From assembly GCA_036397995.1 (NCBI GenBank), contig DASWHX010000189.1:1-49997 (forward strand): 49,997 nucleotides of DNA, in the 5' to 3' direction. This stretch comes from DASWHX01 sp036397995 (lineage in GTDB: Bacteria > Bacteroidota > Bacteroidia > Cytophagales > Cyclobacteriaceae). Positions 1-8,954 of the stretch are shown here, one piece after another. The notes beneath the pieces are model-generated. The model was not told where the DNA came from. It saw only the letters and a program-made list of their open reading frames with translations, and made no database searches. Each line of letters begins with the position of its first letter. Within the stretch, counting starts at the first letter, position 1. A program made the position numbers and the translations under genes.

Positions 1-1092
1 TTCACCCGCTTTATCTTTCCCCCCCAGAAGTATCTTAAATCTTTCCCTAATATTTTCTATTGGTTTTGTTTTTTCCAGCGTGTCAAACTTTACCCTGGAC
101 TTCGGTTTATACTCCATGGATTCCAAATCCAATGTGAGTATTTGTGTATTACCTTTTGAATCTTTACTTTTCTTATAAAAACCCTGACCTGATTTATCTC
201 CCAGCCAATTGTTATTCTGTAATACGTCAATTTCGGCTGGCAGCTTAAAGGTTTCTCTGGATTCATCATTCCCGAGCGCCTGATAGAGATTGTTAGTCAC
301 TTTAATCAAAGTATCCAATCCCACAATGTCAGAAGTTCTGAATGTTGCCGATTTTGGCCTTCCGATTACAGGACCCGTAAGTTTGTCAATTTCATCAATG
401 GTTAAATTCAACTTTTTCATTGTCTCCACCACCTTCAAAATAGCATAAACACCAACTCTGTTGGCAATAAACGCGGGCGTATCTTTACAAAGAACGGTAG
501 TTTTACCCAAGAATCGATCTCCATAATACATAAGAAAATCTGTGAGGGCAGAGTCTGTTTCAGGTGTAGGAATTATCTCCAGTAATGGCAGATATCTTGG
601 AGGATTAAAGAAATGGGTGCCGCAGAAATTTTTTCTAAAATCTCCGCTTCTTCCTTCAGCCATTAAATGAATAGGAATGCCTGATGTGTTGGAAGTGATT
701 ATTGTTCCAGGTTTGCGGTGCTTTTCAACTTTTTCAAACAGTGATTTTTTTATTTCCAGATTTTCTACCACAACTTCCATTATCCAATCACATTCTGATA
801 TTTTCTGCAAATCATCTTCGAAGTTTCCAAGACTTACCCTTGAAACGAAATCTTTGTGATAGAAGGAATTGGGTTTCGATTTCCTGGTTGATTCAAAGGA
901 GGAATTTACTATCCTGTTTCTTACAGCGGGATCTTCCAACGTCAATCCCTTTTGAATTTCTTCGTCATTCAGTTTGGAAGGAGTGATGTCCAGTAATAGT
1001 ACTTGTACGCCAATATTGGCAAAATGTGCCGCTATCCTTGACCCCATTACTCCTGATCCAAGAATTGCTATTTTTCTGATGACTCTGTTCAT
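1..1092 (-). CDS. 3-hydroxyacyl-CoA dehydrogenase (partial, C-terminus off the left edge)
   Basis: Fatty-acid beta-oxidation enzyme that oxidises L-3-hydroxyacyl-CoA to 3-ketoacyl-CoA with NAD+. Only the first 364 residues are present and the frame is open to base 1. Visible signatures are the Rossmann loop ILGSGVMGSRIAAHFA near the N-terminus, NTSGIPI, the catalytic-His segment GTHFFNPPRYLPLLEI, and PAFIANRVG leading into the C-terminal dehydrogenase domain. Bacteroidota and Bacillus FadN-type proteins run to about 800 residues and carry a crotonase domain after this part, so a bifunctional protein is plausible but cannot be seen here. The ATG start overlaps the stop of the upstream MarR gene in an ATGA, so the two are translationally coupled. 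MarR control of this operon is inferred from that linkage. Confidence 0.92.
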   Translation of the reverse strand, partial: MNRVIRKIAILGSGVMGSRIAAHFANIGVQVLLLDITPSKLNDEEIQKGLTLEDPAVRNRIVNSSFESTRKSKPNSFYHKDFVSRVSLGNFEDDLQKISECDWIMEVVVENLEIKKSLFEKVEKHRKPGTIITSNTSGIPIHLMAEGRSGDFRKNFCGTHFFNPPRYLPLLEIIPTPETDSALTDFLMYYGDRFLGKTTVLCKDTPAFIANRVGVYAILKVVETMKKLNLTIDEIDKLTGPVIGRPKSATFRTSDIVGLDTLIKVTNNLYQALGNDESRETFKLPAEIDVLQNNNWLGDKSGQGFYKKSKDSKGNTQILTLDLESMEYKPKSRVKFDTLEKTKPIENIRERFKILLGGKDKAGE

Positions 1093-1547
1093 CGCTGGTT
1101 TGCTATTACATATTCAAAAATATTATTCTGCTCTATGAGCTTATTGATTTCTGTTAATGTTTCAATCATGTTTGTGATTTTTTCTTCAGGAATTGAATCC
1201 CGGATGACCGCGTTGAAAATCTTTACCTTCTCTTTCGCAATTAATTGTTTCTCGTTGCCAAGTGTGGTTAGAAATATCCTAACTGACCTGCCGTCGTTCT
1301 CATGCTTTTTTCTGCAAATCAGTCCTTTTTTTTCCATCGATTTTAATACCCTGGTTAAGCTTCGAGCTTCCATTCCCATTAAGGGTGCTATTTTCATTGC
1401 CGGAGTTCCATTTTCCCGATCAATGTTCAGCAGAACAAATGCCATAGTGATGGTGAACTCATACTTAATGGCTTCCTGATTGTACATCCGGTAAATGGCA
1501 TGCCAGGATGCTTTTATATTAAAATCAATAGTTTCTTCTCTTTTCAT
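1089..1547 (-). CDS. MarR-family transcriptional regulator
   Basis: A 152-residue winged-helix regulator of the MarR family. The recognition region reads APLMGMEARSLTRVLKSMEKKGLI, followed by the wing RKKHENDGRSVRIFLTT, as in typical MarR proteins. I chose the ATG at 1547, which is preceded by a purine-rich stretch (GAAGAAGAAGAG). An in-frame TTG at 1562 would add only five residues. The gene overlaps the 3-hydroxyacyl-CoA dehydrogenase start by 4 bp. It is probably the local repressor of the beta-oxidation operon, perhaps sensing acyl-CoA, which is known for related regulators but not shown here. A 30-bp perfect palindrome lies 22 bp upstream of the start. Confidence 0.9.
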   Translation of the reverse strand: MKREETIDFNIKASWHAIYRMYNQEAIKYEFTITMAFVLLNIDRENGTPAMKIAPLMGMEARSLTRVLKSMEKKGLICRKKHENDGRSVRIFLTTLGNEKQLIAKEKVKIFNAVIRDSIPEEKITNMIETLTEINKLIEQNNIFEYVIANQR

Positions 1548-1569
1548 GCTCTTCTTCTTCAAATGTAAG

Positions 1570-1599
1570 AATATTTAGTATGCATGCATACTAAATATT
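1570..1599. promoter_or_regulatory. 30-bp perfect palindrome, candidate MarR operator
   Basis: The 15-base half AATATTTAGTATGCA is followed directly by its exact reverse complement with no spacer. Symmetry breaks at 1569/1600. MarR dimers bind palindromes of this kind. The position just upstream of the MarR start fits an autoregulatory operator. On the minus strand, TACATTTG at 1567-1560 matches the Bacteroidota -7 box TAnnTTTG, though no good -33 TTTG is seen. Confidence 0.65.
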
Positions 1600-1668
1600 G
1601 GAGAATTTATTCGTCAAGTCGCAGGTTTCAGTCGGGTCATGCAACCTCTGATCATCCTTATACGTCTG

Positions 1669-1689
1669 ATACATAAGACTTCTATGTAT
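1669..1689. promoter_or_regulatory. Inverted repeat upstream of the PadR gene
   Basis: ATACATA, a 7-base spacer, then TATGTAT forms a perfect 7-bp inverted repeat ending 9 bases before the PadR ATG. PadR proteins commonly bind short inverted repeats with ACAT/ATGT cores in their own promoters, so autoregulation is a reasonable inference. It is short and AT-rich, so chance occurrence is possible. Confidence 0.35.
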
Positions 1690-1698
1690 TTGTGACTT

Positions 1699-2031
1699 AT
1701 GCATTCATCAGAGCTATTAAAGGGAAATCTGCAAACCATTATTCTAAAGGTGCTTTCAGACCAAAAAAGGATGTATGGGTATGAGATTGTTCAGAAAGTT
1801 AAACAATCTTCGATAGAGACCATTGTATTAACGGAGGGTTCATTATATCCCATGCTCCACAAAATGGAAGCGGACGGGTTATTGAAGATCGAGTTGGAGT
1901 ATGTAGGAAAACGTATCCGGAAATACTACTCGCTTACTGAAACCGGTGCTTCACAGGTTGAAATTAAACTAAAGGAATTTGCGGCTTTTGTAAAAACAAT
2001 GAGTGCTGTGCTTCAGCTGAAACTAACCTGA
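1699..2031 (+). CDS. PadR-family transcriptional regulator
   Basis: A 110-residue PadR winged-helix protein. It starts with the standard signature (LLKGNLQTIILKVL, MYGYEIVQKV) and continues with LTEGSLYPMLHKMEADGLL and the wing segment RIRKYYSLTETG, then a short C-terminal helix. Small PadR proteins of this type usually repress a neighbouring transporter and respond to its substrate. The TGA stop shares one base with the ATG of the downstream permease (TGATG), so the two are co-translated. A candidate operator lies immediately upstream. No Shine-Dalgarno is visible, which is usual in Bacteroidota. Confidence 0.93.
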   Translation: MHSSELLKGNLQTIILKVLSDQKRMYGYEIVQKVKQSSIETIVLTEGSLYPMLHKMEADGLLKIELEYVGKRIRKYYSLTETGASQVEIKLKEFAAFVKTMSAVLQLKLT

Positions 2032-4715
2032 TGAAAATTCTGCCGGAAAAATATCTTCACTACATCAGAAAAGATCTTGAATCGAAAGGCTTAATTCATG
2101 AGGGACTTGAAGATGAAATTGTTGATCATATTTCTACTCTGGTGGAAAACCGTATGGGGCAAGGGAAGCGCTTTATGGAAGCTTATCAGGATGCCTTAAA
2201 GGAATTCGGAGGGGTTGGAAGAATCAGGCAGGTTCAAAAAGAAACTATTCAATTCGAAAACTATAAGACCAAAATCATGTTACAGAACTATTTGAAAATT
2301 GCTTACCGGAATATTGTTAAGCACAGATTTTATTCAATGATTAATGTTTTAGGGCTGGCAATTGGTATTGCTTGCTGCATACTCATTCTTCTTTATGTTG
2401 AAGATGAAACAGGCTATGACAAGCATCTTGCAAATTCGCATCGCATCTACAGGGTGGCATCGGATCATCTTTTTCATGGCAATGAATTTCGTGCAGCGGT
2501 AACTCCGGCCCCACTTGCTTCCGCACTTATCAATGACTTTCCTGAAGTAGAGGCAAGTGCGCGATTGAGAAATGGAGGCAGCATTGTTTTTCGAAAAGGA
2601 GAATCTGCCATTAAGGAACCTTCATTGGCTTATGCTGATTCCACTTTTTTCAATGTATTTCCATTTAATTTTCTTGAAGGTAATCCGGAGACTGCTTTAG
2701 TTAAGCCAAATTCGATTGTTATTAATCAAACCACAGCGCAAAAATATTTTGGAAATTCCAACGCTGCCGGAAAAACATTGCTTACTAGTGAAGGGACTGA
2801 ATTGTTAGTTACAGCTGTTATCGAAGATATTCCGGTTAACACTCACTTTCAAATTCCAATATTCATCACTATGGCGAATTGGTCCAGGGCAAATAATGAT
2901 AATTGGATGAGCAACAACTTCCACACTTACTTATTATTAAGAGAAGGATATAAATCAGAAGAACTGGAGGCTAAGTTCCCCGGGATGGTTGAAAAATATG
3001 TTGGTCCGCAAATCAGACAATTTACAGGGGTTAGCCTGGAAGAGGCGGAAGCCGGCGGGTCACGCGCAAAGTTCTTTTTGCAACCGGTTACCAGTATTCA
3101 CCTGGAATCCGACTTAGCGGTTGAACTTGGGGTTAATGGAGACATCACTTATATGTATATCTTTAGCTCAATCGCAATATTCATTCTAATCATTGCCTGC
3201 ATCAATTTTATGAATATGTCAACTGCAAGGTCTGCCGGCCGCGCTAAAGAAGTTGGCATTAGAAAAGTTCTTGGTTCTTACAGGTCTCATCTAATCAGAC
3301 AATTTCTTACTGAGTCCGTTATCTTAACCTTGCTGGCGGGGATTCTTGCTTTTGCTTTTGCGGTACTTGCTCTTCCTTATTTCAACTGGGTGGCGGGAAA
3401 AAGTATTTCAATGCCATTTTCCGATGTCACTTTTGTACTGGTAACCCTTTTCGGGATCATAACGGTTGGAGTACTTTCCGGATTTTACCCTTCATTTATT
3501 TTATCTGCATTTCGTCCTGCCCAGGGAATGAAGGGAGTATTTAATGCAGGGAGAAGATCGACTAACATCAGGAGTATCTTAGTGGTTTTTCAATTTGTCA
3601 TTTCTGTTGTTTTGATATTGGGCACACTGGTCATCTATAATCAGTTAAATTATATTCAGCATAAGAATCTGGGGTTTGAAAAAGATCAGGTTCTGGTTAT
3701 ACGAAATGCCTATCTGTTGGATAATAACCTTGAACCTTACAAGAATTCACTGGTATCAGAGTCTTTGGTTTCGGGCGCGACTATTTCTTCTTACTTGCCG
3801 GCTGGTGGTCCTCGAAGTGATAATACGTATTTCCCTAAAGGAAATCCGGAACTGGAAAGTGGAGTGAACATGCAGGTCTGGAGTGTTGATCATGATTATC
3901 TAAAGACATTCAAGATGGATATTGCAGCCGGCAGAGATTTTTCAATAGATTTTCCATCTGATAGATCTGCACTAATTCTTAATGAAAGTGCAGCCGCTGG
4001 TTTTGGTTTCGAAAACCCTATTGGAGAAATTATCTCAGAATATTACTGGGATCCAACTACCGGCGCTATTAATCAGGATTCTATGATTGACCATCAGGTT
4101 ATTGGAGTTGTAAGGGATTTTCATTTTTCTTCACTAAGAAATAATATAAGTCCTCTTTGTTTAAGACTTAACCGAAGTGCGGGTTCCATAAGTGTAAGGT
4201 TTAACGCAGCCTCGGCGTCTGAAATTATTGACTTGGCCAGGACAAAGTGGTTTTCATTAGCTCCTGGCCAGCCTTTTGAGTATTTTTTTCTGGATGATCA
4301 ATTCAATAGCATTTATTCTTCTGAAAAACGAACTGGGAAAATCTTTGCAACTTTTGCAGGACTGGCAATTTTTGTTGCCTGCCTTGGCTTGTTTATTTTG
4401 TCAGCCTACACTACGGAGCGACGAACCAAGGAAATTGGGGTAAGAAAGGTTCTGGGTGCTTCACAAAAAAGCATCATCTTCCTGCTATCAAAAGAATTCG
4501 GAAAACTCATTGTTGCAGCATTTATCATAGCTATTCCTTTAGGAATATATGGAATGAATGCATGGCTGTCTCAATTCGCTTACAAAGCAAATCCGGGTAT
4601 ATTTACTTTCCTGTCGGCTGGCTTGGTTGCTTTACTGGTAGCTTTCGTTACTATGAGTTACCAGTCCTTCCGGGCCGCCAGAACTAACCCGGCGGATTCT
4701 CTTAGAAATGAATAA
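2031..4715 (+). CDS. FtsX/MacB-type ABC transporter permease with N-terminal permease-prefix domain
   Basis: An 894-residue inner-membrane permease. Residues 1-77 form a soluble helical segment (DLESKGLIHEGLEDEIVDHI, then ALKEFGGV) that matches the 'permease prefix' domain found where such permeases are linked to PadR regulators. After it comes the usual start (YLKIAYRNIVKHRFYSMINV), a first membrane helix, a large periplasmic MacB-like domain, then three helices from about residue 373 with the FtsX signature ARSAGRAKEVGIRKVLG. The second half repeats this plan with TTERRTKEIGVRKVLGAS near the end. No ATP-binding subunit is encoded nearby, so the ATPase must come from elsewhere. Family members are mechanotransmission-type exporters or signalling permeases. 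The substrate is unknown. Confidence 0.9.
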   Translation: MKILPEKYLHYIRKDLESKGLIHEGLEDEIVDHISTLVENRMGQGKRFMEAYQDALKEFGGVGRIRQVQKETIQFENYKTKIMLQNYLKIAYRNIVKHRFYSMINVLGLAIGIACCILILLYVEDETGYDKHLANSHRIYRVASDHLFHGNEFRAAVTPAPLASALINDFPEVEASARLRNGGSIVFRKGESAIKEPSLAYADSTFFNVFPFNFLEGNPETALVKPNSIVINQTTAQKYFGNSNAAGKTLLTSEGTELLVTAVIEDIPVNTHFQIPIFITMANWSRANNDNWMSNNFHTYLLLREGYKSEELEAKFPGMVEKYVGPQIRQFTGVSLEEAEAGGSRAKFFLQPVTSIHLESDLAVELGVNGDITYMYIFSSIAIFILIIACINFMNMSTARSAGRAKEVGIRKVLGSYRSHLIRQFLTESVILTLLAGILAFAFAVLALPYFNWVAGKSISMPFSDVTFVLVTLFGIITVGVLSGFYPSFILSAFRPAQGMKGVFNAGRRSTNIRSILVVFQFVISVVLILGTLVIYNQLNYIQHKNLGFEKDQVLVIRNAYLLDNNLEPYKNSLVSESLVSGATISSYLPAGGPRSDNTYFPKGNPELESGVNMQVWSVDHDYLKTFKMDIAAGRDFSIDFPSDRSALILNESAAAGFGFENPIGEIISEYYWDPTTGAINQDSMIDHQVIGVVRDFHFSSLRNNISPLCLRLNRSAGSISVRFNAASASEIIDLARTKWFSLAPGQPFEYFFLDDQFNSIYSSEKRTGKIFATFAGLAIFVACLGLFILSAYTTERRTKEIGVRKVLGASQKSIIFLLSKEFGKLIVAAFIIAIPLGIYGMNAWLSQFAYKANPGIFTFLSAGLVALLVAFVTMSYQSFRAARTNPADSLRNE

Positions 4716-4815
4716 ATCAATGGCTTAATTCTGAATAATTGGGGTATTCGCTCTTTTTTGCTTTTAAGACGCAACCTTTTCCCGCATAAAGCTATCTAAG
4801 TTAAAAAGCTTATCT

Positions 4816-7239
4816 ATGTGGACTAATTACTTCAAGGTTGCTTTTCGCAACATTAAGCGCCAGAAATTTTATTCATTCACCAACATTTTTGGACTAAGTG
4901 TGGGGATGGCCTCGACAATTTTGATTCTTCTTTACGTAGCCGATGAATTGAGTTATGACAAATTCCATAAGGACTCCGATTTAATTTACCGGGTTGGCAT
5001 TTTTGGCCGGCTGGCCGGTCAGGATTTTAACGGAGCAACTTCGCCAGCCCCTATGGCTTCAACCTTAGTTGATGAAATTCCTCAAATAAATGCTGCCGTT
5101 AGACTGAATATCTGGACAAAAGTTATTACCAGATATGAAGAGTTGGCTTTTACAGAAGAAAAACTGTTGCTTGCAGATTCCAACTTTTTTTCATTCTTCA
5201 GTTTTAAACTTATTCAGGGAAATAAAGATGAAGTTTTGAAAGGTCCCAATAAGCTTGTGATCACTGAAAGCGCCGCAAAGAAATATTTTGGCTATTCAGG
5301 ACCCGGTGACCAAACTCCCATTGGTAAACTGTTGGGTATCGGAAATGGTTCCCGAACCTGTGAAGTTGTTGGTATTGCAGAAGATCCTCCTGCAAATTCA
5401 CATTTTCATTTTACTCTGATTATGTCGATGGATTCCTGGGATGCTTCCAGGCAAACACAATGGACTAGCAATAGTTTTTATACCTATTATAAGACGATAC
5501 CCGCTGCCGGGGACATGAATCCAACATTTGAAAGCCTGGTGGACAAATATGTTGGCCCTGAAGTAAAACAATATCTCGGTATTGACATGAATGAATTTAG
5601 AAACCAGGGTGGAGCATATAGTTATATCCTTGAGCCGCTCACAGAAATACATTTAAACTCAAGGCTTGATAATCAATTGGAGCCGGGAGGCAGAAAAGAA
5701 TATTTGTATGTCTTCGCAGCAATTGCCGCATTTATTATTCTAATCGCCTGCATAAATTTTATGAATTTGACGACAGCAAGATCGGCGGACAGGGCTAAGG
5801 AAGTTGGGATTAGAAAAACTATTGGTGCCCTGCGATACCGCTTAATGGGTCAATTTTTCAGTGAATCTATTTTATTTACCCTAATTAGCGCTGTCATTTC
5901 AGTTTTGATAATAATAGTAGCTCTACCCTATTTCAACACGCTGTCCGGTAAGGAAATTGGTTTGGATGTTCTAATGAATTCAAAATACTTGTTAGGCATA
6001 CTCATTCTAATTGCCCTGGTTGGAATAGGCGCCGGATCATATCCTGCCATTTATCTCACCTCTTTCATTCCGGCTGAAGTACTTAAAGGTCGTATCCGGG
6101 CCGGATTGAAGAGTGGTGGGATAAGAAGTTTCCTGGTTGTGCTGCAGTTTTCAATATCCATAGGTTTAATTATATCCACTCTTCTGGTTTATCAGCAATT
6201 GGATCTTATGCAAAAGAAAAACCTGGGATTTAAAAAAGATAATATACTGGTTGTTGATAATGCTCCCAAACTCGGCAACAACAAAAAAGTTTTCAAGGAT
6301 TTGCTCAAGCAGAATCCTGTCATTGAGAATGTTAGTTTTTCAAATATGACACCTCCGCATATTGATAATAATTCCGTCTTTCGCCCGCTAGGTGAAAATG
6401 CTGAGGACAATCTATTTTTTTATTTCAGGGTTGATGAGGATTATGATGAGTTAATGGCATTGGATCTTGTGCAGGGCAGATTCTTTGCTGATGACATCGC
6501 TTCCGATTCCAATGCAGTTATCCTTAATGAAGCGGCCATGAAACAACTGGGATGGGTTGATTATGAAGGCAAGCAACTGCTTTCATTTAACAGAAGTGAA
6601 AGTGGAGATATCATCAATGTGATCGGAGTTATAAAGGATTTTAATTTTGAATCGCTGCGCAATGAGGTAAAACCTTTGCTCTTCTTTAATGCACCTGATT
6701 GGGGATTGGTGTCTGTCCGGCTAAAAGAGGGTACGGATTTTCAGTCTGATATTAATTTCATTGAAGAAAAATGGAAGGAGTTTACGGGTAATTCTCCCTT
6801 TGACTTTGTGTTCCTTGATGAAGATTTTGATGCATTGTTCCGCGCAGAACAACGAATGGGCAATATTTTCCTTTTGTTTACGGTATTGGCAATTGCCATT
6901 GCCTGCCTCGGGCTATTTGGCCTGGCTTCTTTCACATCAGAACAAAGGGCTAAAGAAATCAGCATCCGAAAAGTTATGGGCGCATCCATGTCTCAGGTGG
7001 TGGTTTTGCTTTCAGGTAACTTTACAAAGCTGGTATTGATATCGTTTGTGATTGCCACGCCGGCTGCCTGGTACGGAATGAACAAATGGCTGCAAGGGTT
7101 TGCTTACCGGGTTGAGATTAGTATACTTACGATTGCCATTGGAGGACTTGTTGCGCTGGTAATCGCCTGGCTGACCATTTCAATGCAAGCGCTGAAAGCG
7201 GCAAAGTCAAGCCCGGTGAATTCGCTGCGTGCGGAGTGA
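4816..7239 (+). CDS. FtsX/MacB-type ABC transporter permease
   Basis: An 807-residue paralogue of the preceding gene with the same double architecture but without the prefix domain: a first helix after WTNYFKVAFRNIKRQKFYSF, a periplasmic MacB-like domain, three helices with TARSADRAKEVGIRKTIGA, a second periplasmic domain, and C-terminal helices with SEQRAKEISIRKVMGAS. It follows the first permease by 100 bases without an obvious terminator, so an operon is likely. It ends directly against the stop of the convergent LytTR regulator with no bases between. Two permeases could form a heterodimer, but each already carries both FtsX halves. No ATPase is adjacent. Confidence 0.9.
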   Translation: MWTNYFKVAFRNIKRQKFYSFTNIFGLSVGMASTILILLYVADELSYDKFHKDSDLIYRVGIFGRLAGQDFNGATSPAPMASTLVDEIPQINAAVRLNIWTKVITRYEELAFTEEKLLLADSNFFSFFSFKLIQGNKDEVLKGPNKLVITESAAKKYFGYSGPGDQTPIGKLLGIGNGSRTCEVVGIAEDPPANSHFHFTLIMSMDSWDASRQTQWTSNSFYTYYKTIPAAGDMNPTFESLVDKYVGPEVKQYLGIDMNEFRNQGGAYSYILEPLTEIHLNSRLDNQLEPGGRKEYLYVFAAIAAFIILIACINFMNLTTARSADRAKEVGIRKTIGALRYRLMGQFFSESILFTLISAVISVLIIIVALPYFNTLSGKEIGLDVLMNSKYLLGILILIALVGIGAGSYPAIYLTSFIPAEVLKGRIRAGLKSGGIRSFLVVLQFSISIGLIISTLLVYQQLDLMQKKNLGFKKDNILVVDNAPKLGNNKKVFKDLLKQNPVIENVSFSNMTPPHIDNNSVFRPLGENAEDNLFFYFRVDEDYDELMALDLVQGRFFADDIASDSNAVILNEAAMKQLGWVDYEGKQLLSFNRSESGDIINVIGVIKDFNFESLRNEVKPLLFFNAPDWGLVSVRLKEGTDFQSDINFIEEKWKEFTGNSPFDFVFLDEDFDALFRAEQRMGNIFLLFTVLAIAIACLGLFGLASFTSEQRAKEISIRKVMGASMSQVVVLLSGNFTKLVLISFVIATPAAWYGMNKWLQGFAYRVEISILTIAIGGLVALVIAWLTISMQALKAAKSSPVNSLRAE

Positions 7240-7926
7240 TTATTTTTTAAGCCGCTTCTCAAATTCTTCTTTATAAGTGGCTCCTACCGGCAGAAATCTT
7301 TCTTTAATTCTCACCTGGTTAGCTTCAATAAATTCCATCTTTGTTAAATTTATAATGAAGGACTTATGAATGCGCTGAAAAATTGCCACCGGTAGTTTGT
7401 CTTCTATGTTCTTCATGGTTTCAGTGGCAATCAAAATGTTTTTGCCGGTGTGGAGTTTTAAGTAATCGCCGTAAGCTTCAATATAAAAGATATCTGAAAA
7501 TCTCAGCTTGAATAATTTCTTTTCCACTTTAACAAAAATGCTATCTGCATCAATTGCGTGATTCAACTGCATCAGTTCTTTTACCTTATTTACCGATTTT
7601 ATGAATCTTTCGAATGAAACCGGCTTCACCAGGTAATCAACAGCATTTACCTCAAAACCTTCCACTGCATATTCCGGATACGCCGTTACGAAAATTACTT
7701 TCGGAGATTTAGTCATTGTTTTCACAAAGCTAAGGCCTGAGAGCTTCGGCATATTTATGTCAAGGAATATCAAATCAATTTCCGTTTCATGAATAAATTG
7801 TAATGCTTCAAATCCGTTTTTGCAGACGGCGCTAAGCTTAAGCCCGGGAGTTTGAAGAATAAATTTCTCCAGCACATCCCTTCCCAGGGGTTCGTCATCT
7901 ACTATCATGCATTTTATGATTTCCAT
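7240..7926 (-). CDS. LytTR-family response regulator
   Basis: A 228-residue response regulator. The receiver domain (about 1-120) has the acidic pocket MIVDDE, the phospho-acceptor Asp in LIFLDINMP, the Thr in FVTAYPEYA and the Lys in DYLVKP. The C-terminal LytTR DNA-binding domain (about 130-228) includes FYIEAYGDYLKLHTG, FQRIHKSFIINL and ANQVRIKERFLPVG. Its start overlaps the upstream kinase gene by 13 bases, which fixes the partner. LytTR proteins bind tandem direct repeats about 21 bp apart. Such repeats lie upstream of this same operon at 9619-9661, so autoregulation is the simplest reading. Confidence 0.95.
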   Translation of the reverse strand: MEIIKCMIVDDEPLGRDVLEKFILQTPGLKLSAVCKNGFEALQFIHETEIDLIFLDINMPKLSGLSFVKTMTKSPKVIFVTAYPEYAVEGFEVNAVDYLVKPVSFERFIKSVNKVKELMQLNHAIDADSIFVKVEKKLFKLRFSDIFYIEAYGDYLKLHTGKNILIATETMKNIEDKLPVAIFQRIHKSFIINLTKMEFIEANQVRIKERFLPVGATYKEEFEKRLKK

Positions 7927-8954
7927 ATCTTTAAATTAGTGAAAAAAAGATTTTCTCTTTCTTCAATATTAAATTCATGGTTTTCAGGGAAAACGAGCTC
8001 CAGCCGCCGTTTAATATTTTCCATTCCAATTCCTCCGGGTTGTTTGTCCCTGATTGTTTCTTTTTCTTCCCTTTCGTTTTGAATTTTAAAGAATATTTCT
8101 CTTTCGTTCACCTGCAGGTTTATTATTATTTTTTGAGATTCCTTTTCTCCTTTGATTCCGTGTTTAAATGAATTTTCAAGTAACGGAAGAAAAATCATTG
8201 GAGGTATTCTCCATGTACCGGTTTCACCTGAAACATTAAACTCCGCGTTGGGATAATCGGTTCTCAGTTCCTGGAGTAAGATGTAATCGGTAAGCAAACG
8301 GATTTCGTCTTCCAGCAGTATCGCTTCCTGCCTGCTTTGGTAAATTACATATCTCAAAACATCTGCCAGTTTAAGAATATATTCTCCCGATTGTTGGCTC
8401 CCATTCAAAACCATAGAGTATAAATTATTCAGGGTATTAAACAGGAAGTGGGGATTAATTTGACCCAGTAACGCTTTCATTTCGAAGTTAATTTTCTCCT
8501 TTTCAAGCTCGGAAATACGCTGACGTTCCCTGTTAAGCTCAAACCATTCCAGCGAGATCTGCAATAAAGTCAAGATGAAAAGATGACCAAATACAAATTG
8601 AATTATTTCTATCCAATCATAATAAGAGATAAAATAATATCCGGGCAAAACAAAGTCTACCCCAACGGTGAAGAAGAAATAGTTGAATCCTGCAGCGGCG
8701 GAAACTATTAACATCAAAATAAACCCGTATAAATACCATTTCCCTGAATCCAGCAAGGGTTTCAGCCATAGCAAATTAGCATAAGCAAAAGGGGCTATAG
8801 TGCATTGAAACAGGAAGGTATAAATAATATCAATGGATTCTATCTCATTCCCCCTTACAAAAATTCGCAAGAGTATATAAAAGGACAGGATCCAAAAGAA
8901 AGTGTGAAGAAGTATTTTTTGGATCTTATTTCTATCTGATGCTAAACTCTTCAT
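7914..8954 (-). CDS. LytS-like sensor histidine kinase (His_kinase family)
   Basis: A 346-residue membrane kinase. The N-terminal half holds about four hydrophobic segments (for example FFWILSFYILLRIF and the region around residues 75-130). A cytoplasmic His_kinase domain follows, with phospho-acceptor motif GQINPHFLFNTLNNLYS, the N-box in LPLLENSFKHGIKG and the glycine-rich GGIGMENIKRRLEL. This is the usual membrane-embedded sensor of Bacteroidota LytS/LytTR pairs, without a separate periplasmic sensor domain. Its ATG shares one base with the stop of the upstream lipoprotein gene (TAATG), and it overlaps the regulator downstream. The signal is unknown, and the lipoprotein is a candidate accessory sensor. 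Confidence 0.93.
   Translation of the reverse strand: MKSLASDRNKIQKILLHTFFWILSFYILLRIFVRGNEIESIDIIYTFLFQCTIAPFAYANLLWLKPLLDSGKWYLYGFILMLIVSAAAGFNYFFFTVGVDFVLPGYYFISYYDWIEIIQFVFGHLFILTLLQISLEWFELNRERQRISELEKEKINFEMKALLGQINPHFLFNTLNNLYSMVLNGSQQSGEYILKLADVLRYVIYQSRQEAILLEDEIRLLTDYILLQELRTDYPNAEFNVSGETGTWRIPPMIFLPLLENSFKHGIKGEKESQKIIINLQVNEREIFFKIQNEREEKETIRDKQPGGIGMENIKRRLELVFPENHEFNIEERENLFFTNLKIWKS

Noticed and set aside
1548..1562. TTG start at 1562 for the MarR gene
   Set aside because: A proper ATG lies five codons later, and the TTG overlaps a TAnnTTTG box.
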